A DNA stretch of 64,000 bases from Ischnura elegans (taxonomy: Eukaryota > Arthropoda > Insecta > Odonata > Coenagrionidae): assembly GCF_921293095.1 (NCBI RefSeq), contig NC_060247.1:110193111-110257110 (forward strand), given 5' to 3'. Position numbers and translations under genes: made by a program. Position 1 is the first letter of the stretch. Each line of letters starts with the position of its first letter. Shown one piece after another: positions 12,765-25,316 of this stretch. The notes beneath the pieces are model-generated. The model did not search any database. It was not told the origin of the DNA and worked only from the letters and a program-made list of their open reading frames with translations.

Positions 12765-14517
12765 GCTGCTGAGTGAAAGTACATTATTGTTCTAGTTTGC
12801 CTGATTCTACGAAAAAGTATGGCCTAAGGTATTTTTGAACACTCGCGTTGAATGGATTACATGGCTATTTTAGGGGTCATGGATATTTGTGCGTCACGCC
12901 TGTTTTTTTCAGATCGTCCATGCAAGAAAAGTTTTCCATTTTTGTATGACTTCCTGCCAGCAGGATGGATGGAAAATAATTGTTACAAGGTACATTTATT
13001 CCCGAATTCTTGTATGTTACGGTCACTTTAGTAACTATTTATTTCCCCAACGCTTGATTTGATGGCCAATCATCATCTTTGCCACAATATGGAAATTCAT
13101 TTAGGCTGTATTTTCATTTCACATCTGTATTCACATTTCACAAAACCCAGTACTCGATTCTAAATTTGTCTGGTTTCTTTGGAATTTACCTCATAAAAGG
13201 ACAGTTGCATTTTGTTGGATAGAGCTTTGCATTTGTTATCACGCCAAAGTCGCCATCGGATTCACTATCTTGGACTTCGTCGCATCCATCACACGCAGAT
13301 GTTGATGGATTGGTCAGAATGTCCTGGAACTGATGTTTACGATTCACTTCCAGACTGATCTTCAATATTCCCTACAGCTATTTGATTCGCGACGATTCTC
13401 TTCTCTTGATATATTTCTCGACTTCTTACTTTCTTCCTCAACTCGCTACTGATATGCATGCGAAAAAATCTACAAACGAAAGCGCATTATGGTAGAATCT
13501 TCTCTAGTTGCATTGGAGGTATAGAGAGCTGGAGAGCATTAGAAATTCATACAAAAGGACAACATTTTCAGAAGTAACGCTAATTGCCGTTCGAAAGGCA
13601 GGGACTCAACCGCCCACCGAATCCTGATTCGTATCTTCCAGGAACTTGAAGTAATGCTTCTTTTTCGACCTACGTGCGCATTCCAAGGGTAGGATTTACA
13701 TCAGAATTTTACAGTCCACCCAATTCCTCCGCTCTCTCAAAAAGAGACAGGATTTTTCCCCAGGACGCAGCGTGCAGTCAACCCGCCCCAAACCCCGACG
13801 GGGTCAGGCGGCACTAATGCTGGACACACGGCAAAGGGGCTACGTCAAGTGACAGTGCCGTCAGGCCAGAAAAATGAAAGTTATTCGTATACCTGATGAG
13901 TCGATATTGAAAATAATGTCTCTAAGAGCTCTGAATCTTGGACGACGGAAAACAATTCTTGGGATGCGTGACGATTTTCCGGTGTGGGTAATACAATAAT
14001 CATTGAACAATAAATAAAACAAAATTAAAATATCATAATTACATGAATTTACGCAAATCAAGGATTGAATAGGTTTTATTTCCTTTGCTGCCCAAAAAAT
14101 AACGAAAGATTGTGCACAACAAGTCGCTATGCCTAGGTTTTCGAATACAGATAGGAGCCTTTGGGACGAAACTGGCATTGAACCGGGTACTTCCAGATTC
14201 AAAATGAAGCAAATAATCTACCACACTAACCTCTTGCTGATTATATGATATACATGGCACTAAAGTGCCCACGGGCAAGAAAATAGCGCGAAAACCAGTT
14301 GTGGGTCAAATGACCCCTAGCCGTCCTTCTAGGTATAACACGTCATAAAAATTTAAAACAAATCATTATTGTTGAATTTTCACTAATTTATCAAAATATA
14401 GACCAAAATGAACAAAGTCAAAAAGTTTCAAAATTAAAAAAAATATTTTAATAAGAGAAAAATAAAATTGAATTCTGAAAATGGGTCAAATGACCCCTGC
14501 CGTCCTTCTAGTGTTAA

Positions 14518-15196
14518 AATGTAGTCAACTGTAGTTGATTATATTTCGTAAATTCGTTGTTATGATACTAAGTATTAATTGAGTGTTACAGTGGAACATG
14601 CTCTCAACCTTTTTATGCTTGAATTGAATAATTCAGAGAACCTGTCAGACTATTTTATTTTTTAAATTAGGAAAACGTTGCTCTTCCATAAAAAATTATT
14701 TTGACGTGGTAACCTACGTATCATGCGCTCATTTTAATTGAAAGTGGAAATATTGCTTATATCTTACCTAGCCAATGGATAAGTAACGATCTGTAACAAA
14801 CAAACGGTAGAGAAAATGTACAAGACCTTCCATAGTGATCATAACAGGCCGCAGGCCTTTTACGAGGGTCCTGGGGGGCGAGCACCAGCGAGTCGTAACA
14901 TATACGTACTTTCGGGTTCCAGTCTTTCAGAGTTTACGTCGCCCCAAAAAAATTTTTATCCTATCCTTCACTCAATATACCTCATTTCGAAACTTTTAAA
15001 GAGTTTTCCCCACTGCTGATCACACTGTGCGTCGTGATGCGACCAAACAGATTGCTCCATCATTGGAAGAATTTTTAGAATGTTCCTCTATCCTATTGTT
15101 CATTCCATAAGGCGAGTCTCTCGCTATTTGTTCGATGCATTTGGCTGCAGATATATAGGCTTGTGGTAACGCTTATAAAACTTCGCAGGAAAGGAA
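14518..15196. other. Intergenic, no feature recognised
   Basis: AT-rich sequence between the piggyBac-like element and the ~430-bp repeat. The 67-codon frame at 14816 has no recognisable similarity or splice context. Confidence 0.4.
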
Positions 15197-15632
15197 TGGG
15201 CGCTATCAGTGAATAAGTGAGCGACGCGTCGTTCAGTTACTCACTGCTCGCGACGTGAAGTCATGAAATTGAGTGATGAGACGTCATGAAACTAAGCCAT
15301 GTAATTTCACGGTACTGATCCCTCGCCAGTTTAGAGAGGGAGGAAAAATTTGCTTACTCATGATCACCAGAAGAGAGGAGAACAAGTGACAGCGAAATAA
15401 ATTTTATGCTTAAGTTCATAATTCAATTTGGTGAAATAATTTACATTATTCGAGGTATTACATATTTTGAGTCATTCCATGTTTGCTCTGCACATCACTT
15501 AATCCAAACTATGGAAAACATATAGCAAGCCTAACACAGGCTTACGGATTTCACTGATCGTAACCATACTCTGATAAGGAGCGAGCCAAGTGCGTGATTC
15601 ATAAACCTTGGAGGCCCAAGTTCACGACCTCA
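15197..15632 (+). repeat. Dispersed ~430-bp repeat, copy 2, close to the start of gene B
   Basis: Homologous to 6206-6622 in the same orientation. It ends 185 bases before the gene B start codon, so it probably contributes to, or lies against, the gene B promoter region. Confidence 0.6.
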
Positions 15633-15817
15633 TTAAATAGTTGGCGAGATACACCAGTATGCTTTCCTTTAATGGCAGTTTTATGCGTTCACAAGAACTG
15701 TGAAGATCACTTTTGCCATACAGCACAACGCAAATAGACGCTTTGGGAGTGAGTATTCTAAAGAAGTAATATTAAATATACTATATCCGTGTGTATGTCG
15801 TATCCTAATTAGCAGAG

Positions 15818-18800
15818 ATGGTGTCGCCAAGGCAACTGATGATTCTTGGTGAGTAACTTCTCTTAGCGATTACTAAAAGGACTGCATGAAGGTGACACCA
15901 AACCCGTTTCGTGGATACTTTATTTAGTTTGCCACTTTCTTCGCGTTTTAATGATCAAATGGGTGCTCATCATCGAATATTTTAACTTACTCTATGTACA
16001 GTAGTTATTTTATTTGCTATAAATAATTTAATGCATGGTAACTGAACTTTAATGGTAATGGAGATTGGCTAACGCTCTGTGTGGATCCATTCGGTTCTAT
16101 CAGGCACGCAAGTATATCTGCTTCCTACGCTAGAAACGATAGAAAACCGGTTGATATGTTTATTTTCCTTTTGAGAAAGGCTTCTGTTCTTCAATTGCTA
16201 CTCATATTTTTAATGGTTTTACACAGAAATAAGTATTGTTAGATATCATCATGTTCCTACGATTATAGCAGATATATAAATTTCAGAAATATTAATCAAC
16301 GGCTGATGTCTGGAAGCGAAAATTTTGGGTTTGTCATGTTCTAGTCAGTGTGAATTAAAATTTATCGTAGTATGGCATTTCATAATTGCCACCAAGTAAA
16401 TCCTTACATACATTTAGGCAAATTTGATGGTCGTGGACGCATACGCTTTGTTTCGTTAGAAGAGTGAAAGTATGTATGCATGTATCCATGCCCGTAAAGG
16501 ACTTTAAATAATGCTAGTCGTAGTTTTGTTTATTTGTTTTGTATGTGTTGATGGGTGGTGTCCTAACATCTCCTGCCACACGCCTTTTTAAGGGGCTGGC
16601 AGGTTAGTACATAGATATAAATATAATAAGATTTCAAAAATGTCCACAACGCGGCAATGAGCGTAAAAGCGATCCATTTGTTCTCAATATTTACAATTAA
16701 GTATTTCCACTCGCGTGGAATTGCTCTGAAGAGATATTACTTTGTAATATTACAACGCTAGGAATCTATGTATATTTAGGCCAACGGGCGTAGTTATGGT
16801 TTATTTCCCCTTGAAATTCAGATATTACTGCCTGCAGTGATGTGAGTGGCTATGTCTTCAAATCTATTTCATTGCGTGTAAGATGATAGCACTCTCATGG
16901 CCGACTGGGAAAACCTCTTTTATAATATTAGTAGCTTTATCTGGTAAATTAACTCTTTATCTATCAAAAATGGCAATTATGGGATATTAATTTCAATATG
17001 GTTCCGCTGTGATATATGTGAGTCCAGTCTAACTCCTGAATCCCGTTTTTAGGATACATTAATCCTGTTTCATGTCTCAGAACGCGGAAAATTTCAATTT
17101 AAAAGAATAATCTCATTAAGTCGGGAAATTTTTAAATCTATCATTGCCATAAAATTAAGTTTTTTCCTATTCCTGACCACAGTATTTCATACAAATTTTG
17201 AATGCTGGCGTTTAGGTTTTAAAAATCAAAACGATTCCTAAAAAATATCAGACATTGACTATGTTAAATTTATTATTATTTAACAAATCGTCTTGACAGG
17301 TAATCATGAATTGTATTATCTTAGTTTCCATCAATATACATTTCAAGAAGGAATTTCGGAATTCTATACTCTTCTTTTTGTAAATATACAACTAAACGCT
17401 ATAAATAAACTGAAACGTCGGAAAAAATGAAGTTTAATTAAAATATCTACACTCGTAGACAGGGACGGTCTACGGTGATTGGGGGCCCTTAACTGAAGCT
17501 CATGATGGGACTATCCTTATTTTGGGATTCGGGGGTCTACCCACAGAAAATTTTCATTAATTGCATGCGCGGAATTTTATTTTGATGCAATTTATGGCTC
17601 TTAAAAATTAGATAGAGATTAATAAACAATAGAAATTTTGTAAGAAAAATGCTATGAAAATCAAGAACATAGAAGTTTATATAATTTAATAATGTTTATG
17701 GTTCTATTTCATATGAAGCGATTTTGCTTCTGGAAACTGCACTTCTGCTGAAACTGAAATATAACATACCTCCAAAATTAGCTCTTTGAATAAACCTTCC
17801 AAAAACCTATAATTTTCACGATATCCTTCACTATAGACGCGAGCGTTTTTGGAGCCCTGGACGATTGCCAACCAGCCGTCCTAATAGCCAGACCGCCCCT
17901 GCTCCAAGACACAAATTAAATACTTATCCATGCCTGCATGCCGAAATAAATGGTCACATTCGGCATTGGAGGAAACTAACCATCTCGGGATTTGTTTACT
18001 CTCCGCGTGAATTTACTTTCTGTGCGTGAATTGCGATAATCCATTCCAAAATAATGGTTTACCGTGCAAAAATATTCAATTACAAACGATGACTAAGAGA
18101 GGGTTATTGTGCTCTGTTTTTAAATACAGCCATTCTTGTCTTTGCAGGATCTTTTGTAGGATTATTTACACTAATCCTTAGCAATCCAAATGCTCCTCCT
18201 TTCGAAGACACTGAGGAATTTTGGGAATGTCGAGGTAAATCTCTTGTGAGTAAGAGTATCATAAGTCATTTTCCTTAGTGTGTAAAATAATTGAAAGTTA
18301 AAACCAAGCATTACCGTTTGAATTTTGAGAGGCTAAGTTTTAAAATTGAAAATTTAATTTAATTCAATTCTATAAATACCTGACGCACTAGGGTTACAAT
18401 CATCTTTTTCTGCTTTAGAATATGGTTCAATTATCTGATAAACCATTAAGGGTTGAAGCGTATTTGTCAGATCAGGTCAAATAATAGCATAAATGCAGAT
18501 TAACACAAATGTTATTGTAAATCCATTGTTGCAATGCAAATGTTGATATGCAATGTGAGTGCAAAGAATATTTAATTGCTCTCCTTCAAAATATAAATAA
18601 CTATGGTAAGCATCGAATAATTTTTTGTAACCTTACGGGCTTTATAATATTGCCAATCAGCTTTAGACAATACTAAAATTTGCCAAAATAATTTCTCAAA
18701 TCGATTAACATGTATTCAAAACCATATTTTTTCCACTTGTTACTATGAAAACTAGTTAAGGTAAACTCAGTTTCAGTGGTTTCCAATAAATGATATAAAT

Positions 18801-21800
18801 CCTTATTTTCACAGTGTGTAAGGTGTAAACTGTTTCTCATTAATAGAACCGTGATTAATTAATTCATTGCCATTTATAGGCTCAAAGAAGCAAGTTTGAT
18901 GAATGCCTTAATGAGGACTTCTCGGAAGAAGAAGTAAATGCGACAGTTGCGATGTACCCGGACAGTAATTGCATCGTGTGTAAGCATTTGTGCAGGTATG
19001 ATATGTGATACTATCACCATTATCAAGTGGTAGTCTGCCAATTGGCAGTTATTAAGCAGGAAATCAGTCTCCAATTCGGAATTAAATCCTCATTGTTCTA
19101 CACTACCACCTCTATGAAATCCCCTTGGTTTCATGATACATTCCTATCTTCACTTTATGAATATTTCCCTGCTTCTTTCCTTTACTCCCAATTGACCTCT
19201 TTCAATTCTATAACATTCAAAATGCCTTTCATAGTACAATGTCCTCTCGATAGTCCAACAGATATTGGACCAGGACACTGCCGGATTACCCAAAAACGCC
19301 GGATAACTGGAAACCATTAACTATGACGCAGTTTAACGGCAGAAGCAATGCTTCATTTTAAACAACCATGTATATGATATGTTGTATTATACACTACATT
19401 ACTACATGCACGCAATTGAAGTCTTAACGTTAAGTAAAATTACAATAAAGAGAAATGAAGCTTATATTACCTACTGTATTGCTTCGTATCAAACTTCCGC
19501 ATTATTCCATTGGAGTGGAGGGCATAGTAGAGTTTTCTATTTTCGTCTGCTTTTTCACTCTAAATTTTATTTTGAACATTTGATCGGAACTGGATTAGGC
19601 TCACCTGCGAAGTTGGCTACTCCAAATTAGCGTGCTCCCCACCAGTTTGATGCCTGTATAAAAACACCGGTTTACTGGCAAGGGCGGTGAAGTGTAGTGC
19701 TGAATTATAGAGGCAGTACTTTAGCTGATATTCCTTACGACATTACCTATTTTCCTTGCGTATTCTGGCGCCTCGCTGCAGTGGTATTGCTGTTGTCTCT
19801 TCCGAGTCTTGATGATGATGCTTTAGTGAAACACATGGAATAGAATAAATGGCTTATATACTTCATGGAATTATCCTCGGTTTATCTGCTTTTCTGTCTT
19901 TATTTTTTAAATAACCTCACTTCATGGCCTTGTACAATATTCTGCTGAAACAATTATACTAATGTGTAAACGTCATTGGCTAAGAAACAAGTTCATTCAG
20001 CGTCATTAAGGTCTTCGGGCCAATTATGTAAACGTCGAAAGCGTCGAAGCTAAGGGAACGAAACGGACAAGTTCCTTCTACGGCCCCAATTTGAGGATGA
20101 CACCTTAAACCCATTTGAAATCCATACAATTGACTTATTGCATAAATTTATTGTTGTTAATGGATGAAATACAGATTCAAAAATGCTATGATTGATAGCT
20201 ACAAACTGCAATGTCTGATCAGTGGTATCTTAATATGTTAACTCTTTAATAAAGAAAGATCAAATATGTGACTTGTGGAACGACATGGTTGAAAATGTTA
20301 ATATTGCTCTGTTTCCTTCTAAATTTCCAGTAAAATTTACTTAAAATTAAGTGATTAATTGTTGGATGTATGATGGAATCAATTTAAAGGATCAGACTTG
20401 ATTAAAAATGCTTAAATATTAAATATTTAAGATCGTTATTTAAGCAATTGCCTAAAATATACGTGGTAGATCCGGTCTTGTAATAATTATTAAGTGCATG
20501 TTAAGTAGGTATTATAAAACAAATGTATGTCAATGAATTTAGGATTTTTTCAATACCATAGCGAAATGTACTCTCTGGATGCCCTCATTTATACAAAGCG
20601 CCTTTATTTTTACAGGAAACAGGACGTGGTTCAACGTTGCATTAGGGAAACATCAGATGTTCTCCGCACATTTTCCAATAAATCTGAGGAAATGATTCCT
20701 TTCGTGAAAAACATGGTAGAGGAAAGTCTTCTAGCCCTCTGTGATAATGATGGACGATTAATCAACGGTAAAAGTTTTTTTTTTAAGTTATGGATGGGGT
20801 AAACATTAACAATAGGATCATGGTAGAGGTCAACCCTGACCATTGTTATCACTATGTATTCTTACAATTATTTGTTCAGGTTATATTGACATTAATGCAT
20901 AAAACGTTTATTGGTAGAACAAAGCAAAATATGGTGACGTCATCGTCATCATCACTGGTACATAACATTAAGATTGGTTGGACGCAGCTCTCCGCTCAAT
21001 TCTCGTGGCAGCTAATACATTTAGTCCTATGTATAGCTTTTCTTCCACATCCTCAATTAACTGCTCTATATATATCTGCCATTGAAGTTCATGTGAGGTT
21101 TTCCGTTCTTGTAAGATATTTATCCCAAGGCGATTGTCTTCTTCAGGCCATTATGCCTAAAAATATGGCCAAATAAGTTGTTTTTTCTTCATCTCTTTGG
21201 TTATTTTAATGTGTTCCTTTCCCCTGCACTTCTGAGAACTTTTTCATCGCACAATCGGTCGATCAATTTGATTTTCATCATTCTTCTGCAGCGTTGCATT
21301 TGGAATGCCTCCCCCCTTGTTTTTATGCCGCCGTTTGCTTAATCTTCAATGCCTGAGAGAATCATGCGATACTGATGCAACTAGGAACCTAGGCTTTCGC
21401 AGCAAGATTCATTCGTATCGGAGGCTTTTGGGAGAAGCTGCGCATTGCGTTTTGTAAGGCGAGCTTTCGCGGTCATTGCAGGTCGCATCATCTCATTCAT
21501 CTCCTGATGATGCGACCTACAGTGGCCGTGAAAACTCGTCTGACAAAGCACAATATGCAACTGCTTCCGAAAGCCTCCGATACTGTACTGATTTAAGTCC
21601 TTATTTCTCCTATTTGAGCATTTCTGCTTCACATTTATTTTGGAGTAGATATTTCCCTTCATTACTATTCCTCGGTGAAAGACATTTTTTTAAACTAAGG
21701 GCCGGTTTTATAATGTCGAGTTAAGTTTTTTCGGAGCATAAAAATCAGAGTTAGCTATATCTTCCACTTGAAGTAACCTGTTAAACTAACCGTTATCCTG

Positions 21801-24426
21801 AACGACTTTTCACTACATTAACTTTGAAATACCTTCAAGTTAAGATTACGACAATATAATGTTCCAGTTAAAGCTAACTAGACATTATAAAACCGGCCCT
21901 AAGACTCGGTTAACCCTTTCTAACCCAGGGCTGCCTCTGGGAGAAATTAAATTTCAAGGCTTCTCATCGTAAAGATGTGAAAATTTTCTACTCAATCATA
22001 ATTATTGTGGCACCTACGCATTTCACTATAAAACTTTACAGCGCAAAACAACACTAAATATTTCCTGAATAGAACTGATACATTTTTTATATAACTTAGA
22101 GGCCGCATTGGGTTATAATCGGCTAAAATGGGCATAATGTTCTGCAGGAATATTTCTCGGGTTTCCCACCGGGTGTCGTATCGGGTTGTAGTTCCCAACG
22201 TTTCCATGACCAAGTCCGTCATCGTCATCAGGGGTTAATCTTATACCCCGATGACGATGACGGACTTAGTCATGGAAACGTTAGGTACTACAACCCGATA
22301 CGACACCCGGTGGGAAACCCGAGAAATATTCCTGCAGAGCATACGCCGGGAAAAACTCAGATTCTACATTGGGCATAATGTTATTTTTGACAGTATATTT
22401 CCTTCGTGCGGGATACAGATTTCGGCTGAGCTAACGCGACGATAGGGACGCGTCCATTTCCAGCACTTCATAGTTCCTTCTCCCCTTCCTCCACTTTCTC
22501 CATTCTCCTCCAGACCTACATCTAGAACGCCTAAAATATTTTCTAATCATCTTTCTTAAGTGTCCACGTTTCAACACTGTGTAGCACTACACTCCAAGTA
22601 AAACTACTCTGGCCTTTACTTTAAACTCACAGGTGATGATTCTATCCCCATTTCTTTCCTATTTATGAATTTTTCGTTTGCTGACATATAAATGAATGGA
22701 ATTTAGCAAGATTGCTGATGTCCATTCTGTTTTATTCGTTTATCCCTTTTGTTATCCGTATATATGTATTTGAATTGCTCTATCTGCTTAAGTTTGTGAC
22801 CACATACATTTAACTTGAGCCTCACAATGCTAACTCACGATGCTTCATAAGGCGGTATAACTTTGGTCTTCTTATAATGTATTCTCGTGCCATATTTCTT
22901 GTGCCGATTTTAATGCGTATTTGCCTCTTTTTAAAAGCTCTCGCAGACTGAGAGCCACCTTTATGATTTGATTAAAATAATCGCCGCTTATTCCATTTTC
23001 TCACACTTAATTGATTTTTATTTACTATCTCCCTCTTACGCTGACTATTTCCTTTCCAGTGTTCCTCAACGATGACAATGCTGATTGCTTAAACAGCAGC
23101 TGGCGCGCTTGCGAGCACCTTTTGGAAGGAGCTGGGAACTTTAATAGAATAGCCGTATGCGACTTCACAGAACCAGAGAGCGATCCTTACTCTAAAGAGT
23201 TCATTTGCCAGTAAGTTTTGCACGCATGAGCCTAACCGTATTTAAACAATAATTGAGGCATTTATTATCGTTGATGCCAATATAAGTATCTAGTAGTGTG
23301 TCTTAGGAACTCCATTTCATTTAAATGAAATTAAAATTGAGCATGATGGATGGAAAATAAACGGAAAACAATGCATTTTCAAAATGTTTTTCTCAGTGAA
23401 ATTTGAAGTAGTTATTGAACAAAAAGGTATTCATCACGAATAAAGGGCAACAAAAAAAATTACTCTGTGGTGCGATTGGTCCAGGTTGATATCATATAGA
23501 TACAATTTCTTGAGAGCGTTCATCGAGGCTGCGCAGTTGGGAAAGCTGGGTGCAAACATTTCGGTAAATCGGTACAATTTTGCCACTTTTCTCAACTGCT
23601 TTCTTGTAGGTGAAGGCATGATAATGCTTTTAAATCATCATAAACCATTAGTCTTGGTCTCTTTTTTCAAAAGATGTGAAAAAATGACTACTTAATTAAA
23701 AGATTTTACGTCAAAAAATAGTCGGCAAATATTCCATGGAACTGGGGCAACTTTAACAACTGAATTCTAACTGTGGAAATCTCAATAACTCAATGGAAAA
23801 TATAATTTTGAACTTTATAAATTTTTTTATTATGAAGAAAGATAGATTGAGCTACTCTAAACATTGAAATTGGAAAGTTTAAAATTCATACATGCCATTA
23901 CTAAAACAAAACTTTGACATCATCGTCAGAAATGGTAATGATGCCACGGGTTTCATTGTAAGGAGGATCAAATATATCGCTTGTGTGATGAAAACAAAGG
24001 CACTTCTCTTTGTTAGTTCGGGAACTTGGTAGGGCGTCAATCATAATATTTTTCAAAACCTCGAAAAAATTGTCCCACTTGGAAAAGTTTTCCCGGTTTG
24101 CGGTATTTCGCCTGCTCTTATTATCAGACGACATGGTAACGTCTGTGTTTTGATTTGGAGCGCCATTTAGAATGTGCAAAATCTCCTAATAACTTCTTTG
24201 TGCAGTTCCTCGACTATCTTTAGTCCTTTTATAAAGATGTGATAAAAATATTGGTGATGAGTAACATTAAGTTTATCTTTCCAGGAAATATCTCGATCTA
24301 TTGGAATGTGGAAAAGTGGAGAGTGGGAAGTGTTCGGAGGAGATGAAAAATTCTCTCACTGGTGTCATATCAAAATGGAGGGAAGGAGCATTTTGTGGAA
24401 AATATCTCAATACCCTTGAAAACTAG
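15818..24426 (+). CDS. Gene B: 14-cysteine secreted glycoprotein (27 kDa hemolymph glycoprotein-like), complete
   Basis: Six exons: 15818..15848, 18148..18245, 18880..18995, 20616..20767, 23060..23210, 24285..24426; total 690 nt, 229 residues plus stop TAG. Phases are 1,0,2,1,2 as in C and D. Exon 1 encodes MVSPRQLMIL, and with exon 2 (GSFVGLFTLILSNP) makes a signal peptide. Fourteen cysteines follow: WEC, DEC, NCIVC, HLC, QRC, ALC, ADC, RAC, AVC, FIC, LEC, GKC, AFC. Sequons are NAT, NKS and NSS. Exon 5 is one codon shorter than in A and C; exon 6 is one codon longer. The start ATG was chosen because the 31-nt first exon matches C and D in length and phase. It is the most diverged + strand copy. 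Likely an extracellular hemolymph protein; molecular role unknown. The intron contents are transposons (17460-17901, 21414-21584, 22141-22338). Confidence 0.85.
16548..16612 (+). repeat. LINE/SINE tail fragment in gene B intron 1
   Basis: Carries GTGTCCTAACATCTCCTGCC followed by ACACGCC..AAGGGGCTGGCAGG, the opposite orientation of the fragment at 12480-12520. A short remnant. Confidence 0.4.
17460..17901. mobile_element. Non-autonomous hAT-like MITE in gene B intron 1
   Basis: 442 bp with imperfect inverted ends, CAGGGACGGTCT at the left and CAGGGGCGGTCT (read inverted) at the right. Flanks CTCGTAGA (17452-17459) and CTCCAAGA (17902-17909) match at 6 of 8 positions, as expected for an old 8-bp hAT target duplication. 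CAGGG ends are typical of hAT elements. No coding capacity. Confidence 0.65.
21414..21584. repeat. Palindromic foldback element 1 with hammerhead-like core (gene B intron 4)
   Basis: Two ~75-bp arms (about 21414-21492 and 21506-21584) are imperfect reverse complements around a ~15-base loop. On the + strand, next to the loop, CTGATGA (21504-21510) is followed by a short stem (GCGACC / GGCCGT) and GAAAAC (21530-21535), the arrangement of a hammerhead ribozyme core. Catalytic ability is not shown. Confidence 0.65.
22141..22338. repeat. Palindromic foldback element 2 (gene B intron 4)
   Basis: Arms 22141-22234 and 22246-22338 are near-perfect reverse complements around a short loop, so both strands encode the same peptide-like frames, which are artefacts. 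The outer arm contains TTCTCGGGTTTCCCACCGGG, shared with the palindrome at 59182-59382. On the - strand CTGATGA (22231-22225) precedes an ATGAC/GTCAT stem and GAAAC (22204-22200). Confidence 0.8.
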
Positions 24427-24775
24427 AGGCAGATCAGTCACATATTAAACTCTCCTTGGGCTTCAAGTATGCAATATTTTATGGACTGATTATTGTCAAC
24501 ATGAAACAGATTAAGAGTGAACATTAGGGTTATGACTTTTTTGTAACCCCATGTTCCTGTGCTATAAATTGATGAACTTTTGTTCAAAACTAAAGAAAAA
24601 GGCATTATTTCCATTTTATTTTTAGAAAAGGTCAACCCCAACCCAAAAAACTACTTTTACCATAATAAGGTATTCGGTGAAAAAAGCATTTTGTACCAGT
24701 TTTTTAATTTTATATTATAAATTAAATTATAATGATGCAATTTTATAACACTTATGCATTAACACACATCTGTTC

Positions 24776-25058
24776 AATGGCGTAGCGAAGAGGGGTGGTC
24801 CGGAGGGTCCGAAATAACCCCCATCACCGAAATATAAAACACAATTACTTATCTTCCTAAAAGATTGAAATTGAGGCAGTTGGCAAACAAAATATTGAAA
24901 AATCATGAATTTGCAAAATATTTCTTTCAAAAATGAATTCATCTTGATTATAAAAAGTGTTAAAAGCAGTTTAAAATAGACCTTAGAACCCCGTTTTTCA
25001 AAACTTCCACCCCCCGGAACGTAATTCATGGGTACCCCACTGGATATGCCCAACTGTC
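24776..25058 (-). repeat. Nested dispersed repeat in the hAT-like element
   Basis: The ends show GGCGTAGCGAAGAGGGGTGG and, inverted, a CAGTGGGGTACCCATGAATT-type edge, with C/G-rich tracts inside the margins and an AT-rich middle. It interrupts the transposon outside its transposase frames. Family not assigned. Confidence 0.4.
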
Positions 25059-25316
25059 GGGGATTAATCTAAAAGTTTTGAGCAGGTCTTTTTTCTGGTA
25101 AATGAATAAATGGCAAAAGAGCTAGTATTGCTTGGGAATTACACCTGACATTACTTATATTAGGTATTTTCTGAAACTTTACTTTAGAAAATCTTCCAGT
25201 TTCTTCAAAAAAAAAAAACGGAGAATCCGAGTTAAATGAAATAGAAATTTCATATCATCACGTCATCCTGCTGATTCAGTAATCTATCCTTTACGATTGT
25301 TGAATTTAATTTTTAG

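Larger units (their letters stand above)
12004..14513 (-). mobile_element. piggyBac-like DNA transposon, degenerate
   Basis: A 2510-bp element flanked by TTAA on both sides (12000-12003 and 14514-14517), the piggyBac target duplication. Termini read CACTAAGAGGACGG (left) and, inverted, CACTAGAAGGACGGCAGGGG (right); the block GGACGGCTAGGGGTCATTTG recurs subterminally. A third inverted copy of the terminal block lies inside at 14302-14333. A transposase remnant on the - strand at 12764-12576 supports the family. A LINE-tail fragment (12436-12535) has inserted near the left end. Confidence 0.8.

Noticed and set aside
21992-22445. Two ORFs both starting MTMTDLVMETLG on opposite strands
   Set aside because: They are created by the palindrome at 22141-22338, not by duplicated genes.
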